NCBI RefSeq assembly: GCF_900143015.1 | Contig: NZ_FSRT01000001.1 | Span: 124,001 to 188,000, forward strand | Length of the DNA stretch: 64,000 nt | Source: Fibrobacter sp. UWB11 | GTDB lineage: Bacteria; Fibrobacterota; Fibrobacteria; Fibrobacterales; Fibrobacteraceae | Reading direction: 5' to 3' | Part shown: positions 54,906 to 62,913 of the stretch, piece after piece | Layout: every line of letters starts with the position of its first letter | Numbering within the stretch: the first letter of the stretch is position 1 | Translations under genes and position numbers: made by a program | Notes under the pieces: generated by a model | Seen by the model: only the letters and a program-made list of their open reading frames with translations | Told to the model about the DNA's origin: nothing | Databases searched by the model: none

Positions 54906-56321
54906 ATGATAAAGAAAATCTGTTTCTTGGTTGTTGCGTTTGTTTTCGCGGTGCTTGCTAATGAAATTCCTGAGCGAGCAAACGCTGAAGGTGGAACGGA
55001 CCATATTTATTTTAACGGGAAAGAGTGTGGTGTTTTAAATTTTCCACTTAATGAGTTTATTGCTAAACATTATGCGGAGTGGCCGTTTAGACCGTCGAGT
55101 GCTCGCCCTATGTACGGAAATCCTCCTTTGTACACGTATTATATTCCAAAAGATGGAGGTGGCTATTTAGCTTATTGGAGCATTCGAGATTCGTCGCTTT
55201 ATTTGTATAGCGTGACCATAAATTCCAAGTCGCATACAGTGCCTCTTGTTCGCAATTTTTACTATTCAAAGAAAAAAGACAATAGAATTGTTTCGGTAAA
55301 TATTCCTCCGCAAGAAATTGTATTGAATACATCAGCCGAAAAACGAACTGTAAAAATTCAAAAGAGTGAACCATTATTTGCGAATTTTGTCAGTGATACG
55401 ATTGAATTTAATTGTGGATGGTCTCACATTTATAAAAGTGTTGTGAGAGAAGGTAAAGTTATTTCGTTGCCTAAAGAATTGTTATATGGAGAAAAACCTC
55501 ATTCTAAAAAGAGTGATGAAAATCCTATTCCCAAGCCCTATCGCGAGTTTTCGTCTCCTTTTGAAAACTACTATAAAATTTTGGATAGCCTTCGTATCGC
55601 GTTAGATGTGAGGAATAGTGAAGAGAAACTTGAACAATTTCGTGTAGATCCGAGGTTTAAATGGTTTGAAAAATTATTTAATATAAATGCAGTAGATTTG
55701 GATCATGGTCATCCTTTATATGCTCGTGATGACGATCGTTCTTTCTATGTCTCGCCTAAAGGAAATACTCCTTTTAAAGAAATTCTTATGGGATTAAAAC
55801 ATGATGAAAATCCTATTGAATCGGTCAAATTATTTTTAAGAACGGTTATGGTCATGCAGAAAAATCCTGCGTTCGAGAAATGGTTGCGGTATAAAATACC
55901 TCTAATGAATTATTATCATGTTTACCTTGAAAAAAGTGATTCTGTATTAGTTCTTTGGGAACCAATTGATAAAGACATTATTTGGAAAGAAGTTGGCATG
56001 AAGGGCGAGTATGTTGGAACGTTAAGCTTTTTTAATTGGGGTACTCATCAGTATGAATTTATTTTAAGCGATAATGGGGACGCCCTTGTGACTTGGGCAG
56101 AAATCTCGAAGGATGTGTTGTTTTTTGATATCCCTATTGATGAAAATAATTTGCTTTATAAAAGATTTGGAAAATATGTTGTTGCTGGCATGAAACGGTG
56201 CCGTGATTCTCGTATTGATTTCAAGATAACGGAATCTAACAAGAATGCTTTGTTTTGCGACTACCTTATCATCCGTCACGACGGTACAATCGAATACGGC
56301 CCGAAATCAGGGGATATGTAA
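54906..56321 (+). CDS. Secreted protein, first of three tandem paralogues
   Basis: A 471-residue exported protein of no family I recognise. Signal peptide (KKICFLVVAFVFAVLA), then an N-terminal module (about residues 20-190) with EGGTDHIYFNGKEC, FIAKHYAEWPFRP and IPPQEIVLNTSAEKRT, and a C-terminal module (about 210-471) with VDPRFKWFEKLFNI, NPIESVKLFLRT, NPAFEKWLRYK, GMKGEYVGTL and a final YLIIRHDGTIEYGPKS. The two downstream genes share these marks. The coding DNA is AT-rich compared with the glycan cluster before it. Confidence 0.8.
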   Translation: MIKKICFLVVAFVFAVLANEIPERANAEGGTDHIYFNGKECGVLNFPLNEFIAKHYAEWPFRPSSARPMYGNPPLYTYYIPKDGGGYLAYWSIRDSSLYLYSVTINSKSHTVPLVRNFYYSKKKDNRIVSVNIPPQEIVLNTSAEKRTVKIQKSEPLFANFVSDTIEFNCGWSHIYKSVVREGKVISLPKELLYGEKPHSKKSDENPIPKPYREFSSPFENYYKILDSLRIALDVRNSEEKLEQFRVDPRFKWFEKLFNINAVDLDHGHPLYARDDDRSFYVSPKGNTPFKEILMGLKHDENPIESVKLFLRTVMVMQKNPAFEKWLRYKIPLMNYYHVYLEKSDSVLVLWEPIDKDIIWKEVGMKGEYVGTLSFFNWGTHQYEFILSDNGDALVTWAEISKDVLFFDIPIDENNLLYKRFGKYVVAGMKRCRDSRIDFKITESNKNALFCDYLIIRHDGTIEYGPKSGDM

Positions 56322-56342
56322 GTTTTGACGAGGATGGTTTTG

Positions 56343-57737
56343 ATGATGAAAAGATTATTGCTTATTGTTGTGGCTCTTGCAAGTGCCGCTTGCGCTATAT
56401 TTGGGACCATTCCGAAACGAGCTTATATTGAAGGCGGAACGGACCATTTCTATTTCAATGGTGTTCAATGCCGCATTTTGACGTATCCGCTTAATGAATA
56501 TATCGCCAGGCATTACGCGGAATGGCCGTTTAGGCCTACGGTTAATGATGCTGGAATGTTCTTCGATGCTCCGATGTATATGTATTATAAACCAGAAAAT
56601 GGTGGTGGTTATTCGGCTTTTTGGAGTATCCATGATTCTTTGCTTTACTTGGATAGTGTGCTTGTAAAATCGTATTCGCGTTCGATTGAAGTTCCGAAGG
56701 GGTTTCCTAAAAAAACAGGAGAAGACCCTAGAATTGTTTCGGTAAGTATTCCTCCGCAAGAAATTGTTTTGAATACGTCTGCTGAAAAACGTACCTTCAA
56801 ACAGCAAAAAGGCGAACCGTTATTTGCTGATTTTGTCAGTGATACAATAGGTTTTGCGTGTGGAGAAAGCAAGCTTTATGAATTTGTTGTCGATAAAGGG
56901 CGTGTTTCGTTGATTCGAGATTCTTTGTTTTGGAAACGTTATTATGGCAATAATCTTCTTTATGGATATTTTGATTTTCAGGATTATGATAAAAAAACTC
57001 GATATGAAAAAATGCCTAAGCTTTATCGAGAAAACGCAACTCCATTTGCTGCTTATTACAAGGTTTTAGACAGCCTTCGCCAAGAGCTTGATGATGTTGG
57101 CAATGAGACGATTCTTGAAACATTCCGTGAGGATCCTAGATTTAAGCGTTTTGAAGATTTCTTTAATATTAAATCGGTAGCTAGCCTTTCGTTTGTCGAT
57201 ACAGCTTTTGCTGTTTCAGTTACAATGAAAGGGGAAACTCCTTTTAAGGAGCTCGTTTTCCATCTTGAGAAGTATGAAAAGTTTTATGATGATCCGATTG
57301 AATCGGTCAAGCTTTTCTTAAGAACTTTGATTGCGATTCGTAAAAATCCGTCTTTTGAAAAATGGCTGCGTTATAAAAATAATTTGATGAATTACACAGA
57401 GCTTACTTTGGTTAATCATGATTCTTTGGGCTTCTTCCATCCTATTCCAAGAGATTCTGCTTGGAAAGATGTGGGGATGAGGGGTGAATATGTGAGTTCG
57501 CTGCAATATGGAGACCGCTATTATGAATTTGCTTTGAGCGATAGTGGTGATGTCCTTGTGACTAATGCTTGGGTGTCGGAAGGTGAAAATTTTTTCAATA
57601 TAGAAGATGATAGGCCTTTTGTTAGAGGCTACAAACGTCAGGCGGAAATGTCTCAATGGAAAAATCATTTCTTCAATTACATTATCATCCGCAACGATGG
57701 GACTGTAGAAATCGGGCCGAGATCGGAATGGTGGTAA
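56343..57737 (+). CDS. Secreted protein, second tandem paralogue
   Basis: A 464-residue paralogue of the preceding product with both modules (EGGTDHFYFNGVQC, HYAEWPFRP, IPPQEIVLNTSAEKRT; EDPRFKRFEDFFNI, DDPIESVKLFLRT, NPSFEKWLRYK, GMRGEYVSSL, YIIIRNDGTVEIGPRS). ATG 56343 is chosen because GAGGA (56330-56334) lies 8 nt upstream; earlier in-frame TTG and ATG lack an SD. The leader TTGACGAGGATGGTTTTGATG is nearly repeated before the third gene, so the duplication unit included the ribosome binding site. Confidence 0.8.
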   Translation: MMKRLLLIVVALASAACAIFGTIPKRAYIEGGTDHFYFNGVQCRILTYPLNEYIARHYAEWPFRPTVNDAGMFFDAPMYMYYKPENGGGYSAFWSIHDSLLYLDSVLVKSYSRSIEVPKGFPKKTGEDPRIVSVSIPPQEIVLNTSAEKRTFKQQKGEPLFADFVSDTIGFACGESKLYEFVVDKGRVSLIRDSLFWKRYYGNNLLYGYFDFQDYDKKTRYEKMPKLYRENATPFAAYYKVLDSLRQELDDVGNETILETFREDPRFKRFEDFFNIKSVASLSFVDTAFAVSVTMKGETPFKELVFHLEKYEKFYDDPIESVKLFLRTLIAIRKNPSFEKWLRYKNNLMNYTELTLVNHDSLGFFHPIPRDSAWKDVGMRGEYVSSLQYGDRYYEFALSDSGDVLVTNAWVSEGENFFNIEDDRPFVRGYKRQAEMSQWKNHFFNYIIIRNDGTVEIGPRSEWW

Positions 57738-57758
57738 TATTTGACGTGGGTGGTTTTG

Positions 57759-58700
57759 ATGATAAATAAAATTAGTTTTGTTGTTTGCTTATTACTTGTT
57801 TTGGATGTTTATGCTTGTAAAGTCCCTCAGCGTGGTCGTTCTTGTGCGGGTGTGAGGGTTAAGACTTGTTTAGGCATTCATGATAATATAGCTTGTGCTC
57901 GGCTTGATCCGAAATTTAAGGATTTTGAAAATTTTTTTGATATTGAAAAAGTAAGAACAGATAGACGGTTAGATGGTCTTTGTGAAGATATCGGGAAAAG
58001 TTTTACTTTTGATGTAACGCCTAAAGCTAAAATACCGCTTGAAAGTATAATTTTTAGATTCTATATGGCATTTGCGGATAGCTCGTTTAGGGAATCTCCA
58101 ATAGATGTAGTAGAATCTTTTAAGAAAATGGTGGCTACGATCCATAAAAATCCATCTTTCGAAAAATGGTTGGAAAGAAATGCTAGGGAGCGTGCTGAGA
58201 AAAAAGAGCCTGGTCAATCATTAGTTTATGAAAATATTGCAGTGATAAACAATCAAAAAGATATATATGTTCAGGATTATGGTTGGGAACCTATCGAAAA
58301 TATTTGGAATAAAATAGGAATGTCTAGTAAATATATTGGTGCGTTAGCATTTTGTAAAACTCCAGATTTTTGTTCTAGAGTTGTACGTTGTGGATTTCCT
58401 AAATTTTTGTTGGGGGATAATGGGGACGTTTTCTTTCCCAAAAAATGGAATTTAAAAAAAGAAAATATATTAGATGTTTCTCAAAATGAAATTGCCAGTT
58501 ACGCTAGCTTGAAACAATACGAGGATCCAAAAACTTCTAAAGGAATTTTATCATATATTGAAGATTTTCTGTGCAATCATTCTCTAGTCTCAGAAGACCG
58601 TTGTAAAGAATGGCGCTCAAAATATTATAAGTATTGTAACTACCTCATCATCCGCCACGACGGTTCAATTGAATACGGCCCGAAATCGAGGGATTTGTAA
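57759..58700 (+). CDS. Secreted protein, third paralogue lacking the N-terminal module
   Basis: A 313-residue protein with signal peptide (SFVVCLLLVLDVYA) that joins almost directly to the C-terminal module of its neighbours (LDPKFKDFENFFDI, SPIDVVESFKKM, NPSFEKWLE, GMSSKYIGAL, YLIIRHDGSIEYGPKS). The EGGTDH module is missing, and a cysteine-containing insert is present near residue 200. ATG 57759 follows GTGGGTGG. It is either a domain-loss derivative or the ancestral short form. Confidence 0.78.
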   Translation: MINKISFVVCLLLVLDVYACKVPQRGRSCAGVRVKTCLGIHDNIACARLDPKFKDFENFFDIEKVRTDRRLDGLCEDIGKSFTFDVTPKAKIPLESIIFRFYMAFADSSFRESPIDVVESFKKMVATIHKNPSFEKWLERNARERAEKKEPGQSLVYENIAVINNQKDIYVQDYGWEPIENIWNKIGMSSKYIGALAFCKTPDFCSRVVRCGFPKFLLGDNGDVFFPKKWNLKKENILDVSQNEIASYASLKQYEDPKTSKGILSYIEDFLCNHSLVSEDRCKEWRSKYYKYCNYLIIRHDGSIEYGPKSRDL

Positions 58701-58847
58701 AACCCACATTTTCGTAAGCAAAAAATATGGGCATTTATGGGGGTTGCCTGGCGGTTGAAATAAAAAATTTTCAGGTTTAGTCTTTGCATACGGCGCAAGA
58801 TTTCTATTTTTGTGTGTGGAAAATCCTTTTCTATCCAGGAGTCTTAT

Positions 58848-60320
58848 ATGGGCGGCTTTTGTGGTGTTATTTCCAAAGAAGATTGCGTTTGCGATCTCTT
58901 TTACGGAACCGACTACCATTCTCACCTTGGCACTCACCGCGGCGGTATGGCTGTTTTGAAATCGGATGGTGTTTTCCATCGCTCGATTCACAACATCCAG
59001 AACACTCCGTTCCGCAGTAAGTTTGAACACGATTTAACACATTTTTCCGGCAAGGTTGGCTTAGGCGTCATCTCTGACACGGACCCGCAGCCGCTCGTCA
59101 TGACCTCCAAGCTGGGAACATTCGCGATTGTGACTGTTGGCCTCATCACGAACATCGAAGATATTAAGAACGAACTTTTCCGCAACAACTGCATGCAGCT
59201 CCAGTTCTCAACGACGAGTGGCATGGTCGGTCCGACCGAAGTTGTTTCAGCGCTTATCGCTACGCAGGATTCAATTATTGACGGTCTCAAGTACGTTCAG
59301 GATAAGGTAAAGGGAAGTTGCTCCGTGCTGATTATGGATAGCGCGGGGCGTTTTTATGCGTGCCGCGACAAGTGGGGCCGTACAGCAATCATCCTTGGTA
59401 AGAAGGATGGCGCTATGATTGCCTTGCAAGAAAGCTGTGCACTCCCGAACCTTGGTTACGAATACGTTCGTGATCTTGGTCCGGGCGAAGTGGTTGAGCT
59501 CACGCCGGATGGCGAAACGGTGCTTGTTCCGCCGCGCAAGAAGATGGCAATTTGTTCGTTCCTCTGGGTGTATTACGGTTACCCGGCATCGAGCTACGAA
59601 GGACGTAATGTTGAAATGACTCGCTATCGTTGCGGTTCTGCTCTTGCGAAGCGCACCCCGACTGAAGCCGATGCCGCTTGCGGTATTCCGGATTCCGGCA
59701 CGTCTCACGCTTTGGGCTATGCTCATGAAGCTGGTATCAAGTTTGCTCGCCCGTTCGTGAAGTACACTCCGACTTGGGCACGTTCCTTTATGCCGCAGGA
59801 CCAGCGCCAGCGTGAACATGTCGCCTCGATGAAGCTCATCCCGATTCCGGGTCTCATCAAGGACCGTCGCCTCGTTTTCTGCGATGACTCCATCGTTCGC
59901 GGAACGCAGCTCGGTAAGCAAGCCCAGAAACTTTATTCGATGGGTTGCAAGGAAACGCACATGCGTATCGCTTGCCCGCCGCTCGTTTATCCGTGCAAGT
60001 TCATCAACTTCTCTCGCTCCAAGAATGAATACGACCTCATCACGCGCCGTTACATTCGCGACCAGGAAGGCGAAAATGCTGATTTGGACAAGTATACCGA
60101 TCCGAATGGCCAGCCGTACAAGGACATGGTCGAATACATCCGCAAGAAGCTGAACCTCACGTCGCTTGCTTTCCAGCGCATTGACGACTTGATCCAGGCT
60201 ATCGGCCTCCCGGAAGAAGACCTTTGCACTTACTGCTGGACTGGCAAGGACTACGCCGAAACGGGTGACTGCTATCATTGCCCGTGCCATTGCCACGACA
60301 AGGAAAAGGATAAGGAATAA
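58848..60320 (+). CDS. purF: Amidophosphoribosyltransferase
   Basis: A 490-residue glutamine PRPP amidotransferase, first step of purine synthesis. ATG 58848 with AGGAG upstream gives MGGFCGVI, so the catalytic Cys is residue 5 and a four-residue propeptide must be removed. GTHRGGMAVL and the PRPP loop CDDSIVRGTQL (D346, D347) are conserved. The C-terminus carries LCTYCWTG and then an unusual Cys/His-rich end (CYHCPCHCH), which may bind metal or extend the iron-sulfur cluster of B. subtilis-type enzymes. Followed by a strong terminator. Confidence 0.92.
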   Translation: MGGFCGVISKEDCVCDLFYGTDYHSHLGTHRGGMAVLKSDGVFHRSIHNIQNTPFRSKFEHDLTHFSGKVGLGVISDTDPQPLVMTSKLGTFAIVTVGLITNIEDIKNELFRNNCMQLQFSTTSGMVGPTEVVSALIATQDSIIDGLKYVQDKVKGSCSVLIMDSAGRFYACRDKWGRTAIILGKKDGAMIALQESCALPNLGYEYVRDLGPGEVVELTPDGETVLVPPRKKMAICSFLWVYYGYPASSYEGRNVEMTRYRCGSALAKRTPTEADAACGIPDSGTSHALGYAHEAGIKFARPFVKYTPTWARSFMPQDQRQREHVASMKLIPIPGLIKDRRLVFCDDSIVRGTQLGKQAQKLYSMGCKETHMRIACPPLVYPCKFINFSRSKNEYDLITRRYIRDQEGENADLDKYTDPNGQPYKDMVEYIRKKLNLTSLAFQRIDDLIQAIGLPEEDLCTYCWTGKDYAETGDCYHCPCHCHDKEKDKE

Positions 60321-60371
60321 TCCGCGAATCGGGATGCCGCGGGTGTTCCCGCGCGTTTGATTGAAATTGAA

Positions 60372-60406
60372 AATCCGACCTCATGCGAGGCCGGATTTTT
60401 TTTTCT
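60372..60406 (+). terminator. Terminator of purF
   Basis: AATCCGACCTC and GAGGCCGGATT (60372-60382 / 60387-60397, one mismatch) with an ATGC loop, followed by a run of T. It may also end the convergent lipoprotein message. Confidence 0.88.
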
Positions 60407-60432
60407 ACATAAGGAGCTATCTATGAATTTTG

Positions 60433-62010
60433 TTACGGAAGAACATTAGCGTTTGGTGCGCATGTTCCGCCATTGAACGGACCGACGGCTTGGATGTTGA
60501 AGTCGTATTGACCCGGATGAGCCTGAATTCTGAATTTGATATTTGCAAGATGCTTGGCGGCTTGTTCACCGGTCAGTTGCAAATCACCCTTGTACCAAGA
60601 CGGCTGCTTGAAGTTTGACCACGGAATAAACTTCGTAACGCCCGTGGTGCTCTTGGGGAGTGCTACCGCAGGTTGTGCGTAACCAATTGCTGCGTCCAAG
60701 GCTTCGCCAAGGCCCATTTCGAGAGTCGGGGCTGCGGTGGACGTGTAGGAGATGCAGATGCCGCCAATAGAAGATGCGTCGACGATATCGGCTTCACCGT
60801 TTTTGGTTTCACCGGCCAAGTTAAAGCCTACACCTACATACGGATTGTAAGTCAGGACGCCCTTGTCGAGAACAGCTGTTCCGCAAAGACCATTGCAATG
60901 CTCAATGATGGGATCCAGTGCGTCATCGCTGTATTCGTTACCCTGGGGAACTGGCCAAACGATGCGGGATTGTCCGCCATCAACGTCATCGCCATAGCTA
61001 AACCAATAACCCGAAGTCAATGAGCCATTGTCGTATCCGGTGTTTATTTGTGCGTAACCTTGATATCCGAACCATGTTTCAAAGTTGTTTTCCGGAGCAG
61101 GTCCCGGCGGAATTGTATCAGGTGGGTCGATGACAATTGGATCTACAGGGCCAATAATATCGAGATTGGCCGGAACGCCTGTGCAAGCTCCATTCTTGCC
61201 GATTTCCGTAATGTTGAATCGGTAATCGCCCATAGAAGCTTGAAGCTTGAAGCGGAGTGCAACGAGTCTCTTTGCGCCTTCTGTGCCAGAAATCTTATAG
61301 TCGCCTTTGTACCAGCTGGGCTGCTTGAAGTTTGACCAAGAGTAGGTCTTTGTCGTGCCTGCAAGACTCTTCGGTATTGTTACGGCCGGATTTGCATAGC
61401 CGATTCGACTGTTTGTTGCATCATCGAAAATCATTTCGATTGTCATGGTGGTTTCTGATGCGTACGATATGCAGACACCGTCCATGTCAGAAACATCTGC
61501 AGCGACGATATTGCCTCTGGAGTCTTCACCGGCTAAGTTGAAGGCTACACCGGCAAATGGATTGTATGTCATTGTTCCTTTGTTCAACGATGCTGTACCG
61601 CAAAGGCCCTTACAGTAATCGACAATGGGCTGCAATGAACCGGAATCGTATTCGTCTCCTTCAGGAACCGGCCAAACGACTCTGGACATTCCGCCATCGA
61701 CATCGTCAGCGAATGAATACCAGTAACCGGCGGTTTCTGTGTCGGTGCTATGGCCTGTTTCGATTCTTTGATAACCATCTGGTCCGCGCCAGGTTTGGAA
61801 TGCGGATGGCTGGTTGAAAGAAGATGTCGGCAAAATGGCGCTGGATGATGCCGGTACAAAATGACTGGATGAACTTATCTGTACGTGCGGATCGCCTGGA
61901 TTGGGGTCTGCCGGAATGAGGTCGTTGATGAGATCGCATGCCGTGAACAGCGTTGAAACTGCGGCTACGCCCAAAATCGAAGCTTTAGGGAATTTTTTGG
62001 CTCTTTTCAT
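60433..62010 (-). CDS. Lipoprotein with two carbohydrate-binding-like domains
   Basis: A 525-residue lipoprotein: lipobox TLFTAC, short serine linker, then two homologous domains of about 220 residues (about 70-290 and 320-525). Each has FxTWxGxxGYxxIxTG, GYWxSxxDDVDGGxSRxVWPVP, GLCGTAxLxKGxxTYNP, GVCISY/GICISYTS, WSNFKQPSWYKGD and a final FNI. The layout (a DGG loop, a CISYTS strand, a W-x-x-F-x-Q-P turn) recalls CBM11/CIA30-type jelly rolls; that is pattern-based inference. AGGAGG before ATG 62010 fixes the start. A relative lies at 62914-64000. Confidence 0.78.
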   Translation of the reverse strand: MKRAKKFPKASILGVAAVSTLFTACDLINDLIPADPNPGDPHVQISSSSHFVPASSSAILPTSSFNQPSAFQTWRGPDGYQRIETGHSTDTETAGYWYSFADDVDGGMSRVVWPVPEGDEYDSGSLQPIVDYCKGLCGTASLNKGTMTYNPFAGVAFNLAGEDSRGNIVAADVSDMDGVCISYASETTMTIEMIFDDATNSRIGYANPAVTIPKSLAGTTKTYSWSNFKQPSWYKGDYKISGTEGAKRLVALRFKLQASMGDYRFNITEIGKNGACTGVPANLDIIGPVDPIVIDPPDTIPPGPAPENNFETWFGYQGYAQINTGYDNGSLTSGYWFSYGDDVDGGQSRIVWPVPQGNEYSDDALDPIIEHCNGLCGTAVLDKGVLTYNPYVGVGFNLAGETKNGEADIVDASSIGGICISYTSTAAPTLEMGLGEALDAAIGYAQPAVALPKSTTGVTKFIPWSNFKQPSWYKGDLQLTGEQAAKHLANIKFRIQAHPGQYDFNIQAVGPFNGGTCAPNANVLP

Positions 62011-62237
62011 CAGATTATCCTCCTGTTTGATCGTCTGATGCAAAGAATATATATAACCTAGAACATGAGTGTTATAGGCTGTTAGTTTGTATGATTATTT
62101 TGTATGAAATTTGCGCTTCTTTATTATACTACACTTTGTTTCATATAATACAAAATTTTGATAAAAGTGCTTTATAATACACATGTAGGGTGTATAAAAT
62201 ACGATTATTATATTTTTGTGTTAAAAATATTACAATA
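62011..62237. other. AT-rich upstream region of the lipoprotein gene
   Basis: Very AT-rich DNA with several TATAATA words. On the minus strand TATAAT at 62123-62128 is a plausible -10 for the gene starting at 62010. I see no gene. Confidence 0.4.
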
Positions 62238-62819
62238 CTAATGACGTGAGGTCTGTTTTTTGTACTTTTCGTAATCCGAAACGTTATCGTCGTTGGTGTA
62301 ATTGCTTGGCTGTTGGCTGCTTGAACTAAATGTTTTCTTGCTGCTTGAGCTAGAGGCAAATGGCGAGATATCCCATCGTGCGGCGTTCTTTTTGCTTTGG
62401 ATTCTCTTATCTCGTGCGCTAAGGTATTCGTTGATAGGCACAATTACATCGGCTTCTAAGAAGGATTCTGGACATTTCTTGTATTTTTCGTCGTTGTCTT
62501 TGTCAAGAACCGAAAGAATGAATGGAACTTCTCTATAGCCATATTCTTTTGAACCATAAATTACAGAATCTCGCCTTGCAGAGATGACCATCAAATTGCA
62601 TCTGTGGTCCAGATTATGCTTGAATGTGCATTTATCCGTGAAAGAACATACAATGCCTTCGTTTACGTAAAAATCGTATTTTTCGCCATCGGATGCTTCA
62701 ATCGTTATAGTTTGCTCGTGATCGGTAAGCATGATTGCAAGCATTGTTACGCAACCTGTTAAGGGTGCGGTCAACGCAATTACGAATAAAAGGCATAGTA
62801 TTCTTTTGATGGAACTCAT
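62238..62819 (-). CDS. Small lipoprotein, unknown family
   Basis: A 193-residue lipoprotein with lipobox PLTGC, a compact globular part of about 110 residues with four cysteines (CSFTDKCTF, RCNLMVIS) that may form disulfides, and a serine/lysine-rich C-terminal tail (SSSSSKK, SSSSQQ). The fold is not recognised. It lies between the two carbohydrate-binding-like lipoprotein genes on the same strand, yet AT-rich gaps and a terminator suggest a separate transcript. Confidence 0.72.
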   Translation of the reverse strand: MSSIKRILCLLFVIALTAPLTGCVTMLAIMLTDHEQTITIEASDGEKYDFYVNEGIVCSFTDKCTFKHNLDHRCNLMVISARRDSVIYGSKEYGYREVPFILSVLDKDNDEKYKKCPESFLEADVIVPINEYLSARDKRIQSKKNAARWDISPFASSSSSKKTFSSSSQQPSNYTNDDNVSDYEKYKKQTSRH

Positions 62820-62850
62820 ATCATCCGCAATATACTAAATCACTATTATG

Positions 62851-62890
62851 AAAAAATAAAACCGACCCCGTTTGCTGACGGGATCGGCTT
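62851..62890 (-). terminator. Terminator of the partial gene at the window end
   Basis: CCGATCCCGT and ACGGGGTCGG on the minus strand (62887-62878 / 62871-62862, one U-G pair) followed by a T-rich tail. The U-G pair exists only on the minus strand, which supports this direction. Confidence 0.8.
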
Positions 62891-62913
62891 TTTTTCAGAT
62901 GAATGGTTGTATA

